A DNA stretch of 64,000 nucleotides, taken from Tetragonia tetragonoides. Lineage: Eukaryota; Streptophyta; Magnoliopsida; Caryophyllales; Aizoaceae. Of this stretch, positions 10,562 through 22,625 are shown piece by piece. A program made the translations under genes and the position numbers. A model generated the notes under the pieces. It saw nothing but the letters and a program-made list of their open reading frames with translations. It did no database searches and was not told the DNA's origin. Each line of letters opens with the position of its first letter. The stretch's first letter is position 1. Where the stretch lies: assembly GCA_038025085.1 (NCBI GenBank), contig CM076146.1:16280001-16344000 (forward strand), in the 5' to 3' direction.

Positions 10562-11346
10562 GGCCGTTGTTATTGCCAGATCAAAAATTACTAATGTCAG
10601 GTCAATAATTTTCTGAGTTGACCAATTTACCCTTTATGTTTATAAAGCAAAACACATGTTCTCTCTCTCCACTATCTTTAATTGCCTTATTTACAAATAA
10701 AATTATGGAAAGACATTATGACTACTAGAATCTTACAATTTAGCAACATAATTTGCTGGAAGATCTTTTCTGCAATCTTTCCATACATTATTTTCCCATA
10801 TACTTGCTCATGATAGGATTATTGTGATTAATTGACGTTACTAGTACTGGTAGAGAGTTGACATCAAATATGGCATCAAGTTGGAGTGTTGCTGCTTGAA
10901 AGAACATGTGTGTAGTGTTGATCATATCACATCACCATTATTACTTTATGATGATAGCTAATGTGACAGTGAGATCATGAATGATTATGATTGAGTATTG
11001 CCTTAGTTGCTTTCATTAAATAGTCCCGTTTGTCGAACATCAAGTAGAATACGTGAGAATACTAGCATATTTCACTTAGCATGGGATCTTTTTTTATTAA
11101 AATATGGCTATCATTATGATTCAATTCTTTGATACTCAATTTGTAATAAATGGTAAGTGTAGACAAGGCAATATTATGAAGGGAGAGAATATGGGTGTTT
11201 TTCATAATTTTATTTTTAAATAAGGCAATTAAAGATAGTGGAGAGAGAACATGAGTTTTGCCTTTTTAACATAAAGGGTAAATTGGTCAATTCACGAAAT
11301 TATTGACCTGGCATTAGTAATTTCCGACCTGGCAATAACAGCGGCC
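10562..11346. mobile_element. Foldback-type element with long inverted repeats and 8-base TSD
   Basis: The first and last roughly 130 bases are inverted copies. Both begin GGCCG(T/C)TGTTATTGCCAG and share blocks such as ACTATCTTTAATTGCC. The flanks are a perfect duplication, TAATATAA, at 10554-10561 and 11347-11354. An 8-base duplication suggests hAT, though the long repeats are unusual. No protein is encoded. Confidence 0.8.
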
Positions 11347-11724
11347 TAATATAAGATTACATAATATTCTAGATTATTCTATAGAGTTCTCATAATCTAG
11401 AATAATCATTAGATATACTATAATATTCCCAAACATGGCTCTAGGCGATGTATTGGCTTACTTTCAATTTGTAGGTATGTTTTTCGGATGTCATTGGTCA
11501 CTTGGTTCTATTGGGCTTACAGGGTTCGATTTAAAGTATTTATTTTTTGTTTTTTCTGTTTTTGGAGGGTTGAGTTGGACTCTCTCCTTTATAGTCATTA
11601 TAAGGGGAGGGGAGATAATTAGTAACCAGGGGAAATCCTGGGGCAAGCGCCACTTTTTTTTTTTTGGTTACAGGGGCAACGCCACTTTGCTAGAAGGCCT
11701 AGAACCTCACATCTCGAGTGTACG

Positions 11725-12745
11725 CACTACAACGAAGAAGAACAAGATTAGTGACATTAGTTTTTTCACAAACCCCTTTTGTGGAAAAACAAAAAAAAAT
11801 CACAAGGTTGTCTTAAAAAGTGTGGCACAATATTGTGCCAATTTTTATATTTGTCACTCTTGTGGAAAAAAGTATTTTGCCACAAAGGCTACTGTTGCAA
11901 ATTTTAACTTGACCACAAAATCTATTGTGGCAAATTGTTATTTATCACAAAGGATTAGTGACAAATTAAAATGCTAAATGTTATAATTTTATAACAAGCT
12001 ATTAAACCAATGTTTTGATAAGGCCCCACTGATCTTTTGTAGCCCAAAAAACTAGTGTTAATTGTCGATTCCCATATTCCACTTATAGATGAAGGTGGAA
12101 GCAAAATGCTTGGTATTTATCGATGTGGGACACTTTAAAGTTCGGTGATATTTTGTGAATGAGCAAATCCTTCAATACATGAAGTTATTATTATGTGAAT
12201 GTGCTTTTGTGAGAGATGTCTGGGGTTTCACTTAGTCCGGCCAAATTGACAAAAACTGATTTCCTCTTTTGAAGAAATTGCTGAGAAATATATATATATA
12301 TGTTTGGGTTCTTAATTTGGTTTCCAAATATTTATTTATCAGATATAACCATATAGGTAGTGACGTAGAGCTCAATGAATCAATATTATACTTCTTTGTA
12401 TTCGTGCCTATTGGGCCTTTAAAGTTAAAAAAGTGTTGAGTCTATAAATTAGGGTTTATTGAGCAATTTTGTATGGAATGTTTTTCTGAGGTGAAGTCTC
12501 ACCCCACAAAGAAAGTCTCAATTGAGCTAGTTCAAGTTACTTGTGAGGATGTGGGAGGTCTTTAGTTTCCACGTTTTATTTTAGTTTGTAGGCCTATGAC
12601 ATATTTTAGAAGTTGTCACAAAAATGTCACTAGTCTATGGCGATTTCCATTTTGTCACTTATATCACACGCATTTTGCTGTAAATTGTAATTTGGAAAAA
12701 TATTTATTGACACGAAATAATTTGCCACTAGAACTTCTTGTAGTG
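11725..12745 (-). mobile_element. Non-autonomous CACTA element, copy 2 (inverted relative to copy 1)
   Basis: The ends are CACTACAACGAAG and CTTCTTGTAGTG, flanked by the 3-base duplication ACG (11722-11724, 12746-12748). The reverse complement matches copy 1 at 6946-8719 apart from the later insertions there. It has no transposase. Confidence 0.88.
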
Positions 12746-12759
12746 ACGATTTAGACCCT

Positions 12760-12990
12760 GTACCCTTTAATCTTTTCCTGAAATATTCAATAAATTTCAA
12801 TTAAGTTCGGTAGAATTCAGTCCAGCTCGGTAAAACAAAGTTCAGTTTTTGCCTTTTGTTATTGTAGATTCAGCAATAATAAGTTCAATTTAGAAAATTT
12901 TGAATCTGTTCAATAAATTTCACTTCAGTGAGTTTTATGTAGATAAATTTAGTAAAAATAAGATGAAAAAAATAAAGTCGTTATTGATTG
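12760..12990. repeat. Diverged relative of the MITE at 8312-8537
   Basis: It shares the TTCAGT(A/T)AAATT motif order with that MITE, and motifs such as GTAGATTCAGCAATAATAAG, but it is eroded at the ends. Confidence 0.5.
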
Positions 12991-14082
12991 GCGTGGATGG
13001 TCAATTTGGTATAGCTAGGGACATCCGAACATGCATCCATATCTAGTTCATAATTATCATTAAGCACGGAAAGAGAATGTAGAGAACACTAACTCGACTA
13101 CATGGCTAAAGATGGATTTGTATCGTGTCTTTGTGCTTTGGAATAATGTCGTGTTGTGTTTTGTGCCTGTGCCCATGCCGTGTCGTGCCGACTCATTTAA
13201 AAGATAGATCCAGGTCGTGTCTGTGCTCGTGTCGTGCCTAGGTTTTTTTTAAAATATTATCTAAATTTTTGTCTTGCCCTGCCATATTTGACTGTGCTTT
13301 CAATCTAAAATCTAGACTTGGGCCAAGGCCCGCTCATTCGTGTCTATGTCGTGCCGTGTACAAAGCGTGTCGAGTCATATCATACATTGTGCTAACCATG
13401 CCTAGTATAATTTCTATACATGACACAGTCATTTGAGGCTGAGGGTGGTCCATGTATCTTCCAGTCCGTCCCTGACATGTTTGTGTTTGAACATAAAGAT
13501 GTCACCCACCCAATAAAATCATAGTTTATCGAACAGAAAATGTGGCACGAATGCATGACGTATATAGGGGAAATGGAAGGAACTCAGAACGAGCTCTGAG
13601 CTTTTGCTCCTCATCAATTGCTTTTAGCGGTCTTCAATAAAAGTATAGATAAAATTTCACTTAAAAGAGAATCAAGATAATTCGAGGTACACAAAAACTC
13701 GTATGAGTCGGTATTAAGGTGAGATCATTCATACAAGCTTGATGTCATGCTAACGTTATTGATTGTATATAGAGGAGACCTCACCTTGAAAAAGTCTTAT
13801 AAGGAACTTATTGTTCAAGGTATATTAAAGAGCTGGATAAAAATAGTTAAAGCCAAGAATTAGTTGTGAAAGAATAATCCACCAGAAGGCCCAAGTCAAC
13901 TTTTTATGTCCCGTTACATTGGGTTTAAAGTGTGGATATTGCACATGTCCCTCTATACCTTGTTCTTAGAATGTTCAACTATCAACTATAGTCTACAAGC
14001 GAAAGGGATTGCCATGATTAGATTGACTCTAATATCATGTGAATGGTTGAGGTAACGCCCCAAATACCAAATACTATTATTA
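12991..14082. other. Intron sequence without genes; CGTGTCGTGCC-rich patch
   Basis: Around 13140-13380 the motif CGTGTCGTGCC and variants recur in both orientations, suggesting an old hAT-type MITE. No clear ends or TSD were found. The rest is AT-rich and unremarkable. Confidence 0.4.
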
Positions 14083-15428
14083 TGTTGTGTCTTATTTTAT
14101 TTTTTATTTTTTTTTGAGAGGGGAATAGGAGACTTTCATTTATAGAAAAGCCATACGGCATCTACAATAAAAATAACCCTAGAACATACTAAATCAATAG
14201 AAACAACAAAAAAATCCGCTAACAAGCCAATATACTAGAATACTCATGTGCGACTCCCAACATGCATAGTAACCATGTGCTTCCTTTGATGTATCTTCAT
14301 CTTTCACAGAAGTGGAGATCTTCACCACAAGTAACGCAATCGCTTGCCCACAAACCTTTGTATGATTCCGTCGATCGTGTGTATATCCGATCCCCAAATT
14401 CATACTGCTTCTACTAAAAATCAATCGCACAATAGGCGAAAAAAGAATCCTATAGAAAGGAAGATAAGAAGATCCCTAAAAACTCCACAAAGGGAGAGAA
14501 TTTATTCAACTCAGAACGAAAAAAGGTTAGAAAACAAGATTAAACGTGATAAAAATCATCAATCGCAGGTCGGGAATGGCCTAAATCGGCCCTCCCGGCC
14601 TGAAAATATGTTCTACTAAAGGTTAGGGTTCTAGAAAGAAGGAGGAGAAAGAAATGAGAGAGGCTAGGATTTTTCCAGTTGTGTATTACTTCTTTATTAG
14701 TTGACCTCTAGTGTCTTATTTTATTTTAGTTTGTAAAGAAAATAAAATAGAACAAAAGTGAAAAAGAAAAGAAAAAGAAATAGAAAAGAAAAGTACTCCA
14801 GTATGCTGGGTGAGTTTGTGTTTGTTGGGCAACTTGTGGGCTTTTGCCTTTGTTGTGTTAGTTTGGCCCACTAATTATTAAGTGGCTAGGGCTTTGTGGT
14901 TGCTGGCTTTTGGAAGAAGTCAGAGACAAAAAAAAAAAAAAAAAAAAAAAAAAAAACAAAAAGAAGAGTGAGGTCTCGGCTGTGAGCAGTGTAACGTTTG
15001 CCGTGAGAACAAAAAAAGACAGGGAGGTTTTCTTTGTTCTGAGACAGAGGGCAAGGTTGCTGCAAGCGGATAATTAGGAGATCTTCGGCACGGAACAGAC
15101 GGTGTTTTATATTGGTCATCGACATGTATTTTGTGAGTGTATCTTTGGTTTGTGGGAGTACCAAATTGAGTTAGGGTTTATCAATTTGTACTAGTTCCAA
15201 AGATAGATTGTATACTTGTTGTTTGATCTTGTGATTGTTGCCGATTGTACTCTTGATTATCATAGTGGATTATTGTTTAGTGCATGGAGATCCGCACCGT
15301 GGTCTTTCTCCTAATTAAGAGGGGTTTTCCACGTAAAATTGTTTGTGTTGCTTTTGGGTTCTTGCACTTTATATTTCTGACTATTTATTGTTGTAATTGT
15401 GGGTAAATACCGTAGTTTTTCCCCAACA
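14083..15428 (+). mobile_element. Probable solo LTR, interrupted by a retroposon
   Basis: The ends are TGTTGTGTC and CCCCAACA (the inverted TGTTG/CAACA pair of an LTR). The last 300 bases contain a GGGGTTTTCCACGTAAAATT block familiar from plant Copia LTRs. The net length without the nested insert is about 720 bases. The flanking five bases (TATTA, TGAAT) do not match, so a solo LTR is likely but not proven. Confidence 0.5.
14104..14710 (-). mobile_element. Short retroposon (LINE-like) with 17-base TSD
   Basis: It is flanked by the identical 17 bases GTGTCTTATTTTATTTT at 14087-14103 and 14711-14727. A T-rich stretch at the left is the poly(A) tail of a minus-strand insertion. About 600 bases lie between. 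No catalytic domain is readable, so it is an internally deleted or truncated non-LTR element. Confidence 0.75.
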
Positions 15429-15764
15429 TGAATAAATCAACTTAGAAGCTCAATCAAAGGTTTACGACCTATACCAGAAAAGGGGGTTATGAGCTACTGT
15501 TAGTGTACATCTCATTATTTACTTCATTAGTTCATGATCGAGTCAAATTGAGTCTTAACTTCATTAGAAGACTTCTCAATCATGGTTGTTTATATGCTTT
15601 ATAAGCGGACTTTAACCACATACAAGCAATTTGACTGAATTTGTTCGTCAGTTGTTTGCATGTATATTATATGTTTAAATACATCACCTTGAATATGTAG
15701 ATGTAGATGTAGATTGGATGTTATTTAGATGTATAATTAAAACGCTAAAACATGTGTTCTTCAG

Positions 15765-15818
15765 ATCCTAGACCACGAAGACAATGTCATGATGAGGCCG
15801 TTCAAATTGGTATGTTAG
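15765..15818 (+). CDS. LPR1: LPR1/LPR2-type multicopper oxidase, last coding exon
   Basis: Acceptor TTCTTCAG is followed by 17 codons and TAG. They read ILDHEDNVMMRPFKLVC. Joined to the upstream exon this completes HCHILDHEDN and the following Met, i.e. the H-C-H-x3-H-x4-M copper-binding signature that ends multicopper oxidases. The upstream exon ends exactly after HCH, so the join is phase 0. The exon is only 54 bases and is separated from its neighbour by 9.6 kb of repeats, so automatic annotation could easily miss it and call the gene truncated. Confidence 0.9.
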   Translation: MLDHEDNVMMRPFKLVC

Positions 15819-17159
15819 GACTGCGACCTGAGATCTCATGTAATATACTCATGCACAGGTAAATAAATAATATTGTTGTGTTTTAATTTTATATTTTGTT
15901 TTTTGTTTTGATATAGCAAAAAGAGCCGGAAATCGGAATGGACATCTAAGAAAGCTATCATTAGGTAATCACTTCAGTTTCGCACTTCCATTTTCACTAA
16001 ATCCACCTCTCCTAATAGCATGTTTGAGGGTTGGAGAATAGAGAGGAGGGAAGGTAAATAGAGGTAAAATTTTAAATTGTCCTTGTTTGTGAGTTTTTTC
16101 TAAAGAGGGGAAGGGAGATGGATAGAAATGAACAATTCCGCTTCATTTACCTCCATTAACCGCATTTGGCAAATGCGTTAAAATATTCCCCCTCCTTACC
16201 CCCTATTATCTTCCCTTGCCTAATTACCTTGCATTTCCTTATATGTAAAACTTTCAAACATGCTCTAAATAAAAGGAAAAAGAGGGAAAAATAAAACAAG
16301 GTACACCACTCGTTATTGTTATACTCTTTTCAAGATATACATTGAATTATTAATTGACATTTATTTGTTATGGCTGTGCAGGAATATTTGGTTATCAAAG
16401 CATTTCAAAGATGTACATTTGCCATCATCAAATTATAGAAATTCTATCAAGTGACAACTGCATATTATTCGTCTCTAATAATCGAATATGAATGTTAACT
16501 ATTCTGTTAGTGTTTAATTTCTTGATCAATTAAATTAGAGATCCTATTACATCAAAAGACAAATTAAATTAGAGATAACTATGATTAGGCAACTACAATT
16601 TCCTTCCAGCTATTTTGATATCTTATTGATCTCCTTTTCATCAACTTCAAATTTCCTTCAATGAAGTATGTGAATTTGTAAATGTCACTCCAAAAAGAAT
16701 CGCTAGGTTATGGGATACATAATCCGCTGTGTGTGACCCGCAAAGGCCCTTGGAGAAGGCGCGAGTAATAAGGCATTAGACAAGAAAGATAACATCGGAT
16801 TTAAGGTGGTACGAACCCGACTCATTAGCTTATGTCTACGATCCAACATGTGTTTATATTATTAATTAATAAACCACATACTCCGATGTTGTCTTGTTGT
16901 AATTAACAACACTCTCACGAGATTCACAAAGTAACATCGCTCCATCGCTCCATCTTATGGCTTTTAAGTATACTATTTGTTTTCCTTTGACATCCATTTG
17001 GGGTGCGCTCCCTAGGGTGCCACTTGCCCCGTTCATGTGGTGACTCTCTCTCTCCCATTTAGAGTACACATATATGATGATACATCTCAAGCCTATAATT
17101 CTCTTGTATAGGCGCTAGAATTCCTAATAACCGTGGAACTATACAAGAATAAGAAATTA
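15819..17159. other. Spacer downstream of the LPR-like gene
   Basis: It contains the presumed 3' untranslated region and one MITE (16017-16264). Otherwise it is AT-rich with no coding or RNA-gene signal that I can support. Confidence 0.5.
16017..16264. mobile_element. MITE with AGCATGTTTGA termini
   Basis: It begins AGCATGTTTGAGGGTT and ends with the inverted copy CTTTCAAACATGCT. At about 248 bases it is in the MITE size range. The interior is GA/CT-rich. The TSD is unclear, so the superfamily is not assigned. Confidence 0.6.
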
Positions 17160-17419
17160 TTCCCTCCGTTTCAGAAAATCCTTAACATTTACTTTTTGAA
17201 AGTCAAAGTTTACAAACTTTGACCATAAATTTTTGAAAAAAATATAAGGATTTACAATACGAAAATACTATTGTTAGATTCATGTTAAATAGTACTTTTA
17301 AAAAGTCCTATTTGTTCTAAATTATATATATTCATTTAAATACAAATATTTGCGGTCAATGGAGTGCATTGGAGACCGTGAAAAAGTAAATGTTAATATT
17401 TTTCCAAAATGAATGGAGT
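17160..17419. mobile_element. Stowaway MITE
   Basis: It starts TTCCCTCCGTTTCAG, and the right end is the inverted form with TA flanks. It carries CAAAGTTT and TTTGACC blocks, also seen in other Stowaways here. Confidence 0.85.
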
Positions 17420-18207
17420 TATATTTTATGGGATACTATTTTCCTAGCTAGATAATTAACCCCCATGATATCCCAAAAGGATACCCAATCACAAACTACT
17501 CCGCCTTGACAGGGCCGCCCGATCAGTCAGAAAACACCCATAATTCCATAAAGTTACTCGGTCGAGCGACCACAACAATGATAATATTTGGTGTGGTATT
17601 TTAATTGTTGTTTTTTATCCCCAAAACATAAAATTATTTAACTAGAAATAATAGTGAAATTGAATTTTAATATGGATACGAGTACCCAAAAACCAGTGTA
17701 TACCCAACAAATTCAATTTCAATTTCTTACAAAAATAACCGGAACCAAAAAATTATAAACCGATAAATCTATTTTCAAATTCGAATAATGCAATACTCGT
17801 TGGCCAGGTGGATTTACGATTGTGCTCCCAAGAAAACAATTTCCCTAGGTAGTGACAAGAAAAAAATTTCAAAATGGAAGCATAAACAAAATGTCGGGAT
17901 TTAACAACATAATGATTTTGTGGAATTGTGCTACTTTATCTCCCGGTACTTTAAAGGGTAATGGAATTATTCATTTAGGGTTATACATCCCTAGAAACAA
18001 AAACCCTCTCTCATTGGCTTTATTCATTTAGTCACAAAAAGGTAATGGAGTTGGTCGTGGGATTGAATTTTATGACAAAAGTCATGGGTTCAATTCCACT
18101 AGGCTTCTTTACTGAGCCCATCTACAAGATTTATCTTGTTGGCTTGACTGAGTTTATCCTATGCACACTCACAAATTAGTGGTTGAGGGTTACTCGTATG
18201 AAAAAAA
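17420..18207. other. Spacer, no gene seen
   Basis: AT-rich sequence with scattered stops in all frames. Nothing recognisable. Confidence 0.5.
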
Positions 18208-19072
18208 GGGGGATTGCTTAATGTAAATCAGAAATTGCTTAACGTAATTTTTTTCTTCAATAATACCCCCTAACTATGTTGTCACCCATTTTCTACTCTC
18301 CCTCTTTTCTCTCTCCCATTCCCTAACTCTTTTCGAATTGGGTCGCCGGTATTAGGTAGTAGGAATTGACAACGGCTGGAGCGTGCTGGTAGAGCCAATG
18401 GCTGAGGGTGCGTGAGGAGAGAGAGTCGTGAGAGAGGAGGCAACAGGAGAGAGAAAAAAATGGCCCAGGGGTGGGTTGAACGGCAGGGGGTGGGTGCGGG
18501 TTGGACGCCAAAAGGTGGATAGTTCGTCGGTGGGGCTGGGAGCGAGGGGTGGGGGCTGCGGCAGGGGCGTGGGTTCACCGGAGGAGCTGGGGTTGTGGGT
18601 GGCTTGGGAGTTCGTGTGGTGGGGGAGGGGGGAGCATTTGCATCGGCCGAGGATGGGGTTTCGCCGGTGGCTGGGAGCGGAGGGTGGCGTCGTGGGGTAG
18701 GGGCGGGTGGTTAAGGAGAGGGGGTTGGGAGAGGCGGCGGGAACGATAGGTATGGGTCGGGCTTAGATCTGATTTTAGTTTTTTTATATTTTTTTTAGAT
18801 GACTAGTTTAATTTTTAAGTTTTTTTTTGTTTAGGAAATAATTTATAGTGGTAATTAGTTATTTAATTTTCTATGGTAATCAATTTGATTAAAGTTATTA
18901 TGTTCATTGAAAGAATCATCATCTATATTGATTGACTAGAGGGAATATTGTGAGAGAGAAAAAGGAAGAAGAAGGAGATGCTCCTTTACAAATAAAAATG
19001 GTAGTTTCAAATGTTTTGTGTCAAAAAAATTTACGTTATGTAATTTGCGATTTACGTTAAGCAGTTTCGAAA
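18208..19072. mobile_element. Mutator-like element, possible Pack-MULE with GC-rich cargo
   Basis: The ends are inverted copies over about 45 bases (TGCTTAATGTAAATC at the left, its complement with TTTACGTTAAGCA at the right). Inside, 18340-18770 is strikingly GC-rich compared with both flanks and has overlapping open frames on both strands rich in Gly, Arg, Pro and Trp. No domain is recognised. The composition change suggests captured genic sequence, which is inference. The TSD is hidden in A/T runs. Confidence 0.55.
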
Positions 19073-19097
19073 AAAATAATTTTTTTTATATGGACCT

Positions 19098-19122
19098 AAG
19101 TCCATCCAACTTGGATGGACTT
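19098..19122. repeat. Perfect 10-base hairpin
   Basis: AAGTCCATCC and its exact reverse complement are separated by five bases, directly after the Mutator-like element. Confidence 0.8.
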
Positions 19123-19610
19123 TGGTGGCAATTCCGTTATTATTTAAAACATGGGGGTACTCACGTCATTTGCGCGGCACCTTCTCTCCTCTCCTCTTCT
19201 GCCACGCTCATACGCACATATCAAACCAAACATTGATTTCACTCTCCTCTCAAACTTCCATTTTCAATAGGTTTTTTTGGGCCTTAAATTCAAAAATTAA
19301 TTTAATTCATAAAATTGGTATAGATAAAATCTTCTTGATTTTTTGTGCTTATCAAGTTCCAATTTGAGGGGGTTTCATTGTCTTCTTGAAGAGATACAAA
19401 ATCAAACCAATTGGACGGTGGGGCGGTGGATGGACGGTGGTTGGATGGGAGGGGAGTGGCTGGGTGGTGGAGGAGAGAGAATGGGTGCCTGGGTGCATGG
19501 TGCGTGTGGGGAGAAGGGAGAATGGAGTGTGCAACGGGTGATTGTTCATTCGCAAAACACAGCGATGCGCCGATGCCCATGAACCATGGTGGCACGCTGA
19601 TGAATTGATG

Positions 19611-19642
<32 letters not shown>
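19123..19642. other. G-rich spacer with GAT repeat
   Basis: A GGTGG-rich, purine-skewed stretch (19410-19590) is followed by a GAT trinucleotide run ending at the solo LTR. Open frames here are compositional and match no family I know. Confidence 0.5.
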
Positions 19643-19643
<1 letters not shown>

Positions 19644-20752
19644 GTTGAGCTATAATGATTTTGATGATGATAAATAATTCACACTTATCATGCTAACATT
19701 GTTTAGCTAAGTGTTGTTTACAAGGAATCAAGAACGGAATCAAGAATGCTGTGATTTGATAATCTTAATGTTTATACAATGAAGATTGATTCAAGAACAA
19801 CATGGCATGAAGTTGGAAGTTAGGGCTTTATTGTTTTTATTAGACTTCATGTAAGAGAAGTCGTGCTTAAGTCATTGAGGATGGAATCGAAGGTACAGTT
19901 GGTAACAGATGAAGTAACAGTGCGTGAGTTACCAAGTATTATTGAGTACGTAAGTTTATACGTGTATTTATGAAAACGATTTTAAAGAGTTTTTCTTTAT
20001 AAAATAACTTGATTAAAATTGTTTTCAGAATTATCTTTTTAGTACTCAATATTAAATAAAAGAGTTTTATTTAGAAAACCTTTTTTAAAAGAAGTCTAGT
20101 AGGATTAGAACTGTTTGTTTTAAGGAAAGTCTTTTGCTTGGAAAACAAACTATTGTGTTTTAAACCTAATTGGTTTCTAGGTTGTTTTAGGTTGCCTATA
20201 TAAACCAATGTTTACAGACTTTATCACCGACGAAATCATAGAGCAAAACGTGAGATTTATTAAGTGATTTCATAAGAGGCGTCCTGGCTGTTACTGCACG
20301 AGTTACCTTCACTGTTACGTTGGAATTCCTCTTGATACTTGATCACAGTTTCTCATAAGGTTTGATTGTACCACTTTAGCTTATTGAGAAGCATATTGGT
20401 AAGATTTGTTTGTTTAGAGTACGGCTGCCATAGTAGGTAGTTTGGTTCTTGAGTTCGGGGTTGAATTCAGGAAATACGGCTCAACGGTAGATTAGGGTCT
20501 ATTGTATTGAGTTTGGTTTACAGCTCTAAGTGGAGTTTGGAAAATCCCCCAGAGTCGTGGTTTTACTTCTTGGTTGAGCTCAATAAGGTTTCCACGTAAA
20601 AATCTGTGTCTCTTTATTTATTGCTTTGCTATTAACAACGTAGTAATTATTAGGTTAACAGATTGTGCTTAAATTGATAATCCGCAAAAAAATTGAATAA
20701 CTCCCTAAGACTCAATTCACCCCTCCTCTTAAGTCTATCCTTGACTATAACA
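19643..20752 (+). mobile_element. Solo LTR (Copia-like), 1.1 kb
   Basis: It begins TGTTGAGCTATAATG and ends GACTATAACA, with a perfect 5-base duplication ATGAT at 19638-19642 and 20753-20757. The 3' part contains GGTTTCCACGTAAAAATC and CAATTCACCCCTCCTCTTAAG blocks typical of plant Copia LTR ends. There is no internal region, so it is a recombination product. Confidence 0.82.
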
Positions 20753-20913
20753 ATGATGAAACGTGATGTCTCAACTACAATACTTCTTTTCTCTTCTTTT
20801 TTTTTTTTTTTTTTTTTTTCCATCCCTTTATTTTTTTTTTTAATTTAGATTTGTTTCTTTTTGTTTCTACAGAATTTCTTTTTAGAGAGCTCCTAAAAAA
20901 CATCGCTCTTACT
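20753..20913. other. T-rich spacer
   Basis: Poly(T) runs, no gene seen. Confidence 0.5.
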
Positions 20914-21372
20914 AGGGGTGACCATGGCCGGGTACCCGCCTAAAATACCTGGAACTGGTACTGGCGGATCCTAAAATCTGGGAACTGGTACTGGAACTGG
21001 TTACCACGGATACTGAAATCTGGGAACTGGTACGGGAACTGAGAGTACCGGCTCCGGGACCAAGTACCCATTTCCACTTTTTCATAAACTTTTTGGTTCT
21101 CTTTTTTTCCCAAAACTTAATATTATTTTATACAACTCTCTTTAATAAACCATCTATTACTAAAATTTACCTAATATCATAATATAATAACCCAAAAACG
21201 TAATACAAAAATAATAATTAATAAAACTCATTACCACATCAAAGTATGAAACTCATAAACTGGTTCTTGTAATTGGTCCTGCCGGGTACCCGGCGGATAC
21301 CTGGTCCCAAAAACTGGTACCCGGAATCGGTACTGGTTTCCAACCAGTCCAAAATTCTGGAACCAGAACTGA
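20914..21372. repeat. GGAACTGGTAC-rich MITE remnant
   Basis: It begins AGGGGTGACCATGGCCGGGT and repeats GGAACTGGTACTGG and its complement, as known hAT-type MITEs do. The right terminus is not clear, so it is probably truncated. Confidence 0.5.
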
Positions 21373-21450
21373 TGTTAGTGGGCCATTTGTATGTACATTA
21401 TATGGCAGGGAAGTTAAAAGCAAAACAAGTCTTTTGGGCTTTAGAGTAGA

Positions 21451-21478
21451 ACTAGTTACATTCTCGTGCGATGCACGG
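21451..21478 (-). mobile_element. Helitron 3' terminus (minus strand)
   Basis: On the minus strand a hairpin with stem CGTGC/GCACG is followed about ten bases later by CTAGT, the classical Helitron 3' end. The 5' end to the right could not be placed. Confidence 0.6.
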
Positions 21479-22249
<771 letters not shown>

Positions 22250-22309
22250 CGGCAACTGAGGTGGCTCCAAGTGAAGTAGGGGGGTGGCACCAATATTAGA
22301 GGGAGGGAT

Positions 22310-22625
22310 GACGTAATGTTCATTTTAAATAGTTTCATATGCTATAAACGTAATGTTCATTCAAAATAGTGTAATAGTTCATAAGTTATAAATGTAATGT
22401 TCATTTTTTTTGACTAAAAATGTAATGTTCATTTTAAATAGTCTAATAGTTCATATGCTATAAACATAATGTTCATCCAAAATAGTGTAATAGTTCATAA
22501 GTTACAAATGTAATGTTCATTTTAAATAGTCTAATAGTTCATATGCTACAAACGTAAGGTTCATTTTGAATAGTCTAATAGTTCATATGTTACAAATGTA
22601 ATGTGCATTTTAATGTTTATTAAGA
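22310..22625. repeat. AT-rich minisatellite
   Basis: About seven imperfect units of roughly 40-45 bases built on GTAATGTTCATTTTAAATAG and TAATAGTTCATA(T/A)G. Two alternating subtypes can be told apart (AAATAGTCTAATAG and AAATAGTGTAATAG). Confidence 0.85.

Larger units (their letters stand above)
6149..15764 (+). other. Intron of the LPR-like gene, about 9.6 kb, transposon-filled
   Basis: A phase 0 intron runs from donor GTACGT to acceptor TTCTTCAG. It holds two inverted CACTA copies, several MITEs, TA-bounded units, a long-inverted-repeat element and an LTR with a nested retroposon. The remaining sequence shows no coding signal. Confidence 0.8.

Noticed and set aside
11435..11977. 180-residue plus-strand frame starting MALGDVLAYF
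   Set aside because: The last third runs into the CACTA element, and the start has no recognisable motif or supporting splice or promoter context. Probably chance, though the first 60 residues look membrane-like.
14194..14619. Opposing frames around the retroposon
   Set aside because: Inside a flanked retroposon, with no known domain in either.
18282..18749. Several overlapping Gly/Trp/Pro-rich frames
   Set aside because: GC-rich composition opens many frames at once. I could not tell which, if any, is genic.
22310..22625. CRISPR-like spaced repeats
   Set aside because: Imperfect AT-rich minisatellite in a plant genome. No conserved repeat with unique spacers.
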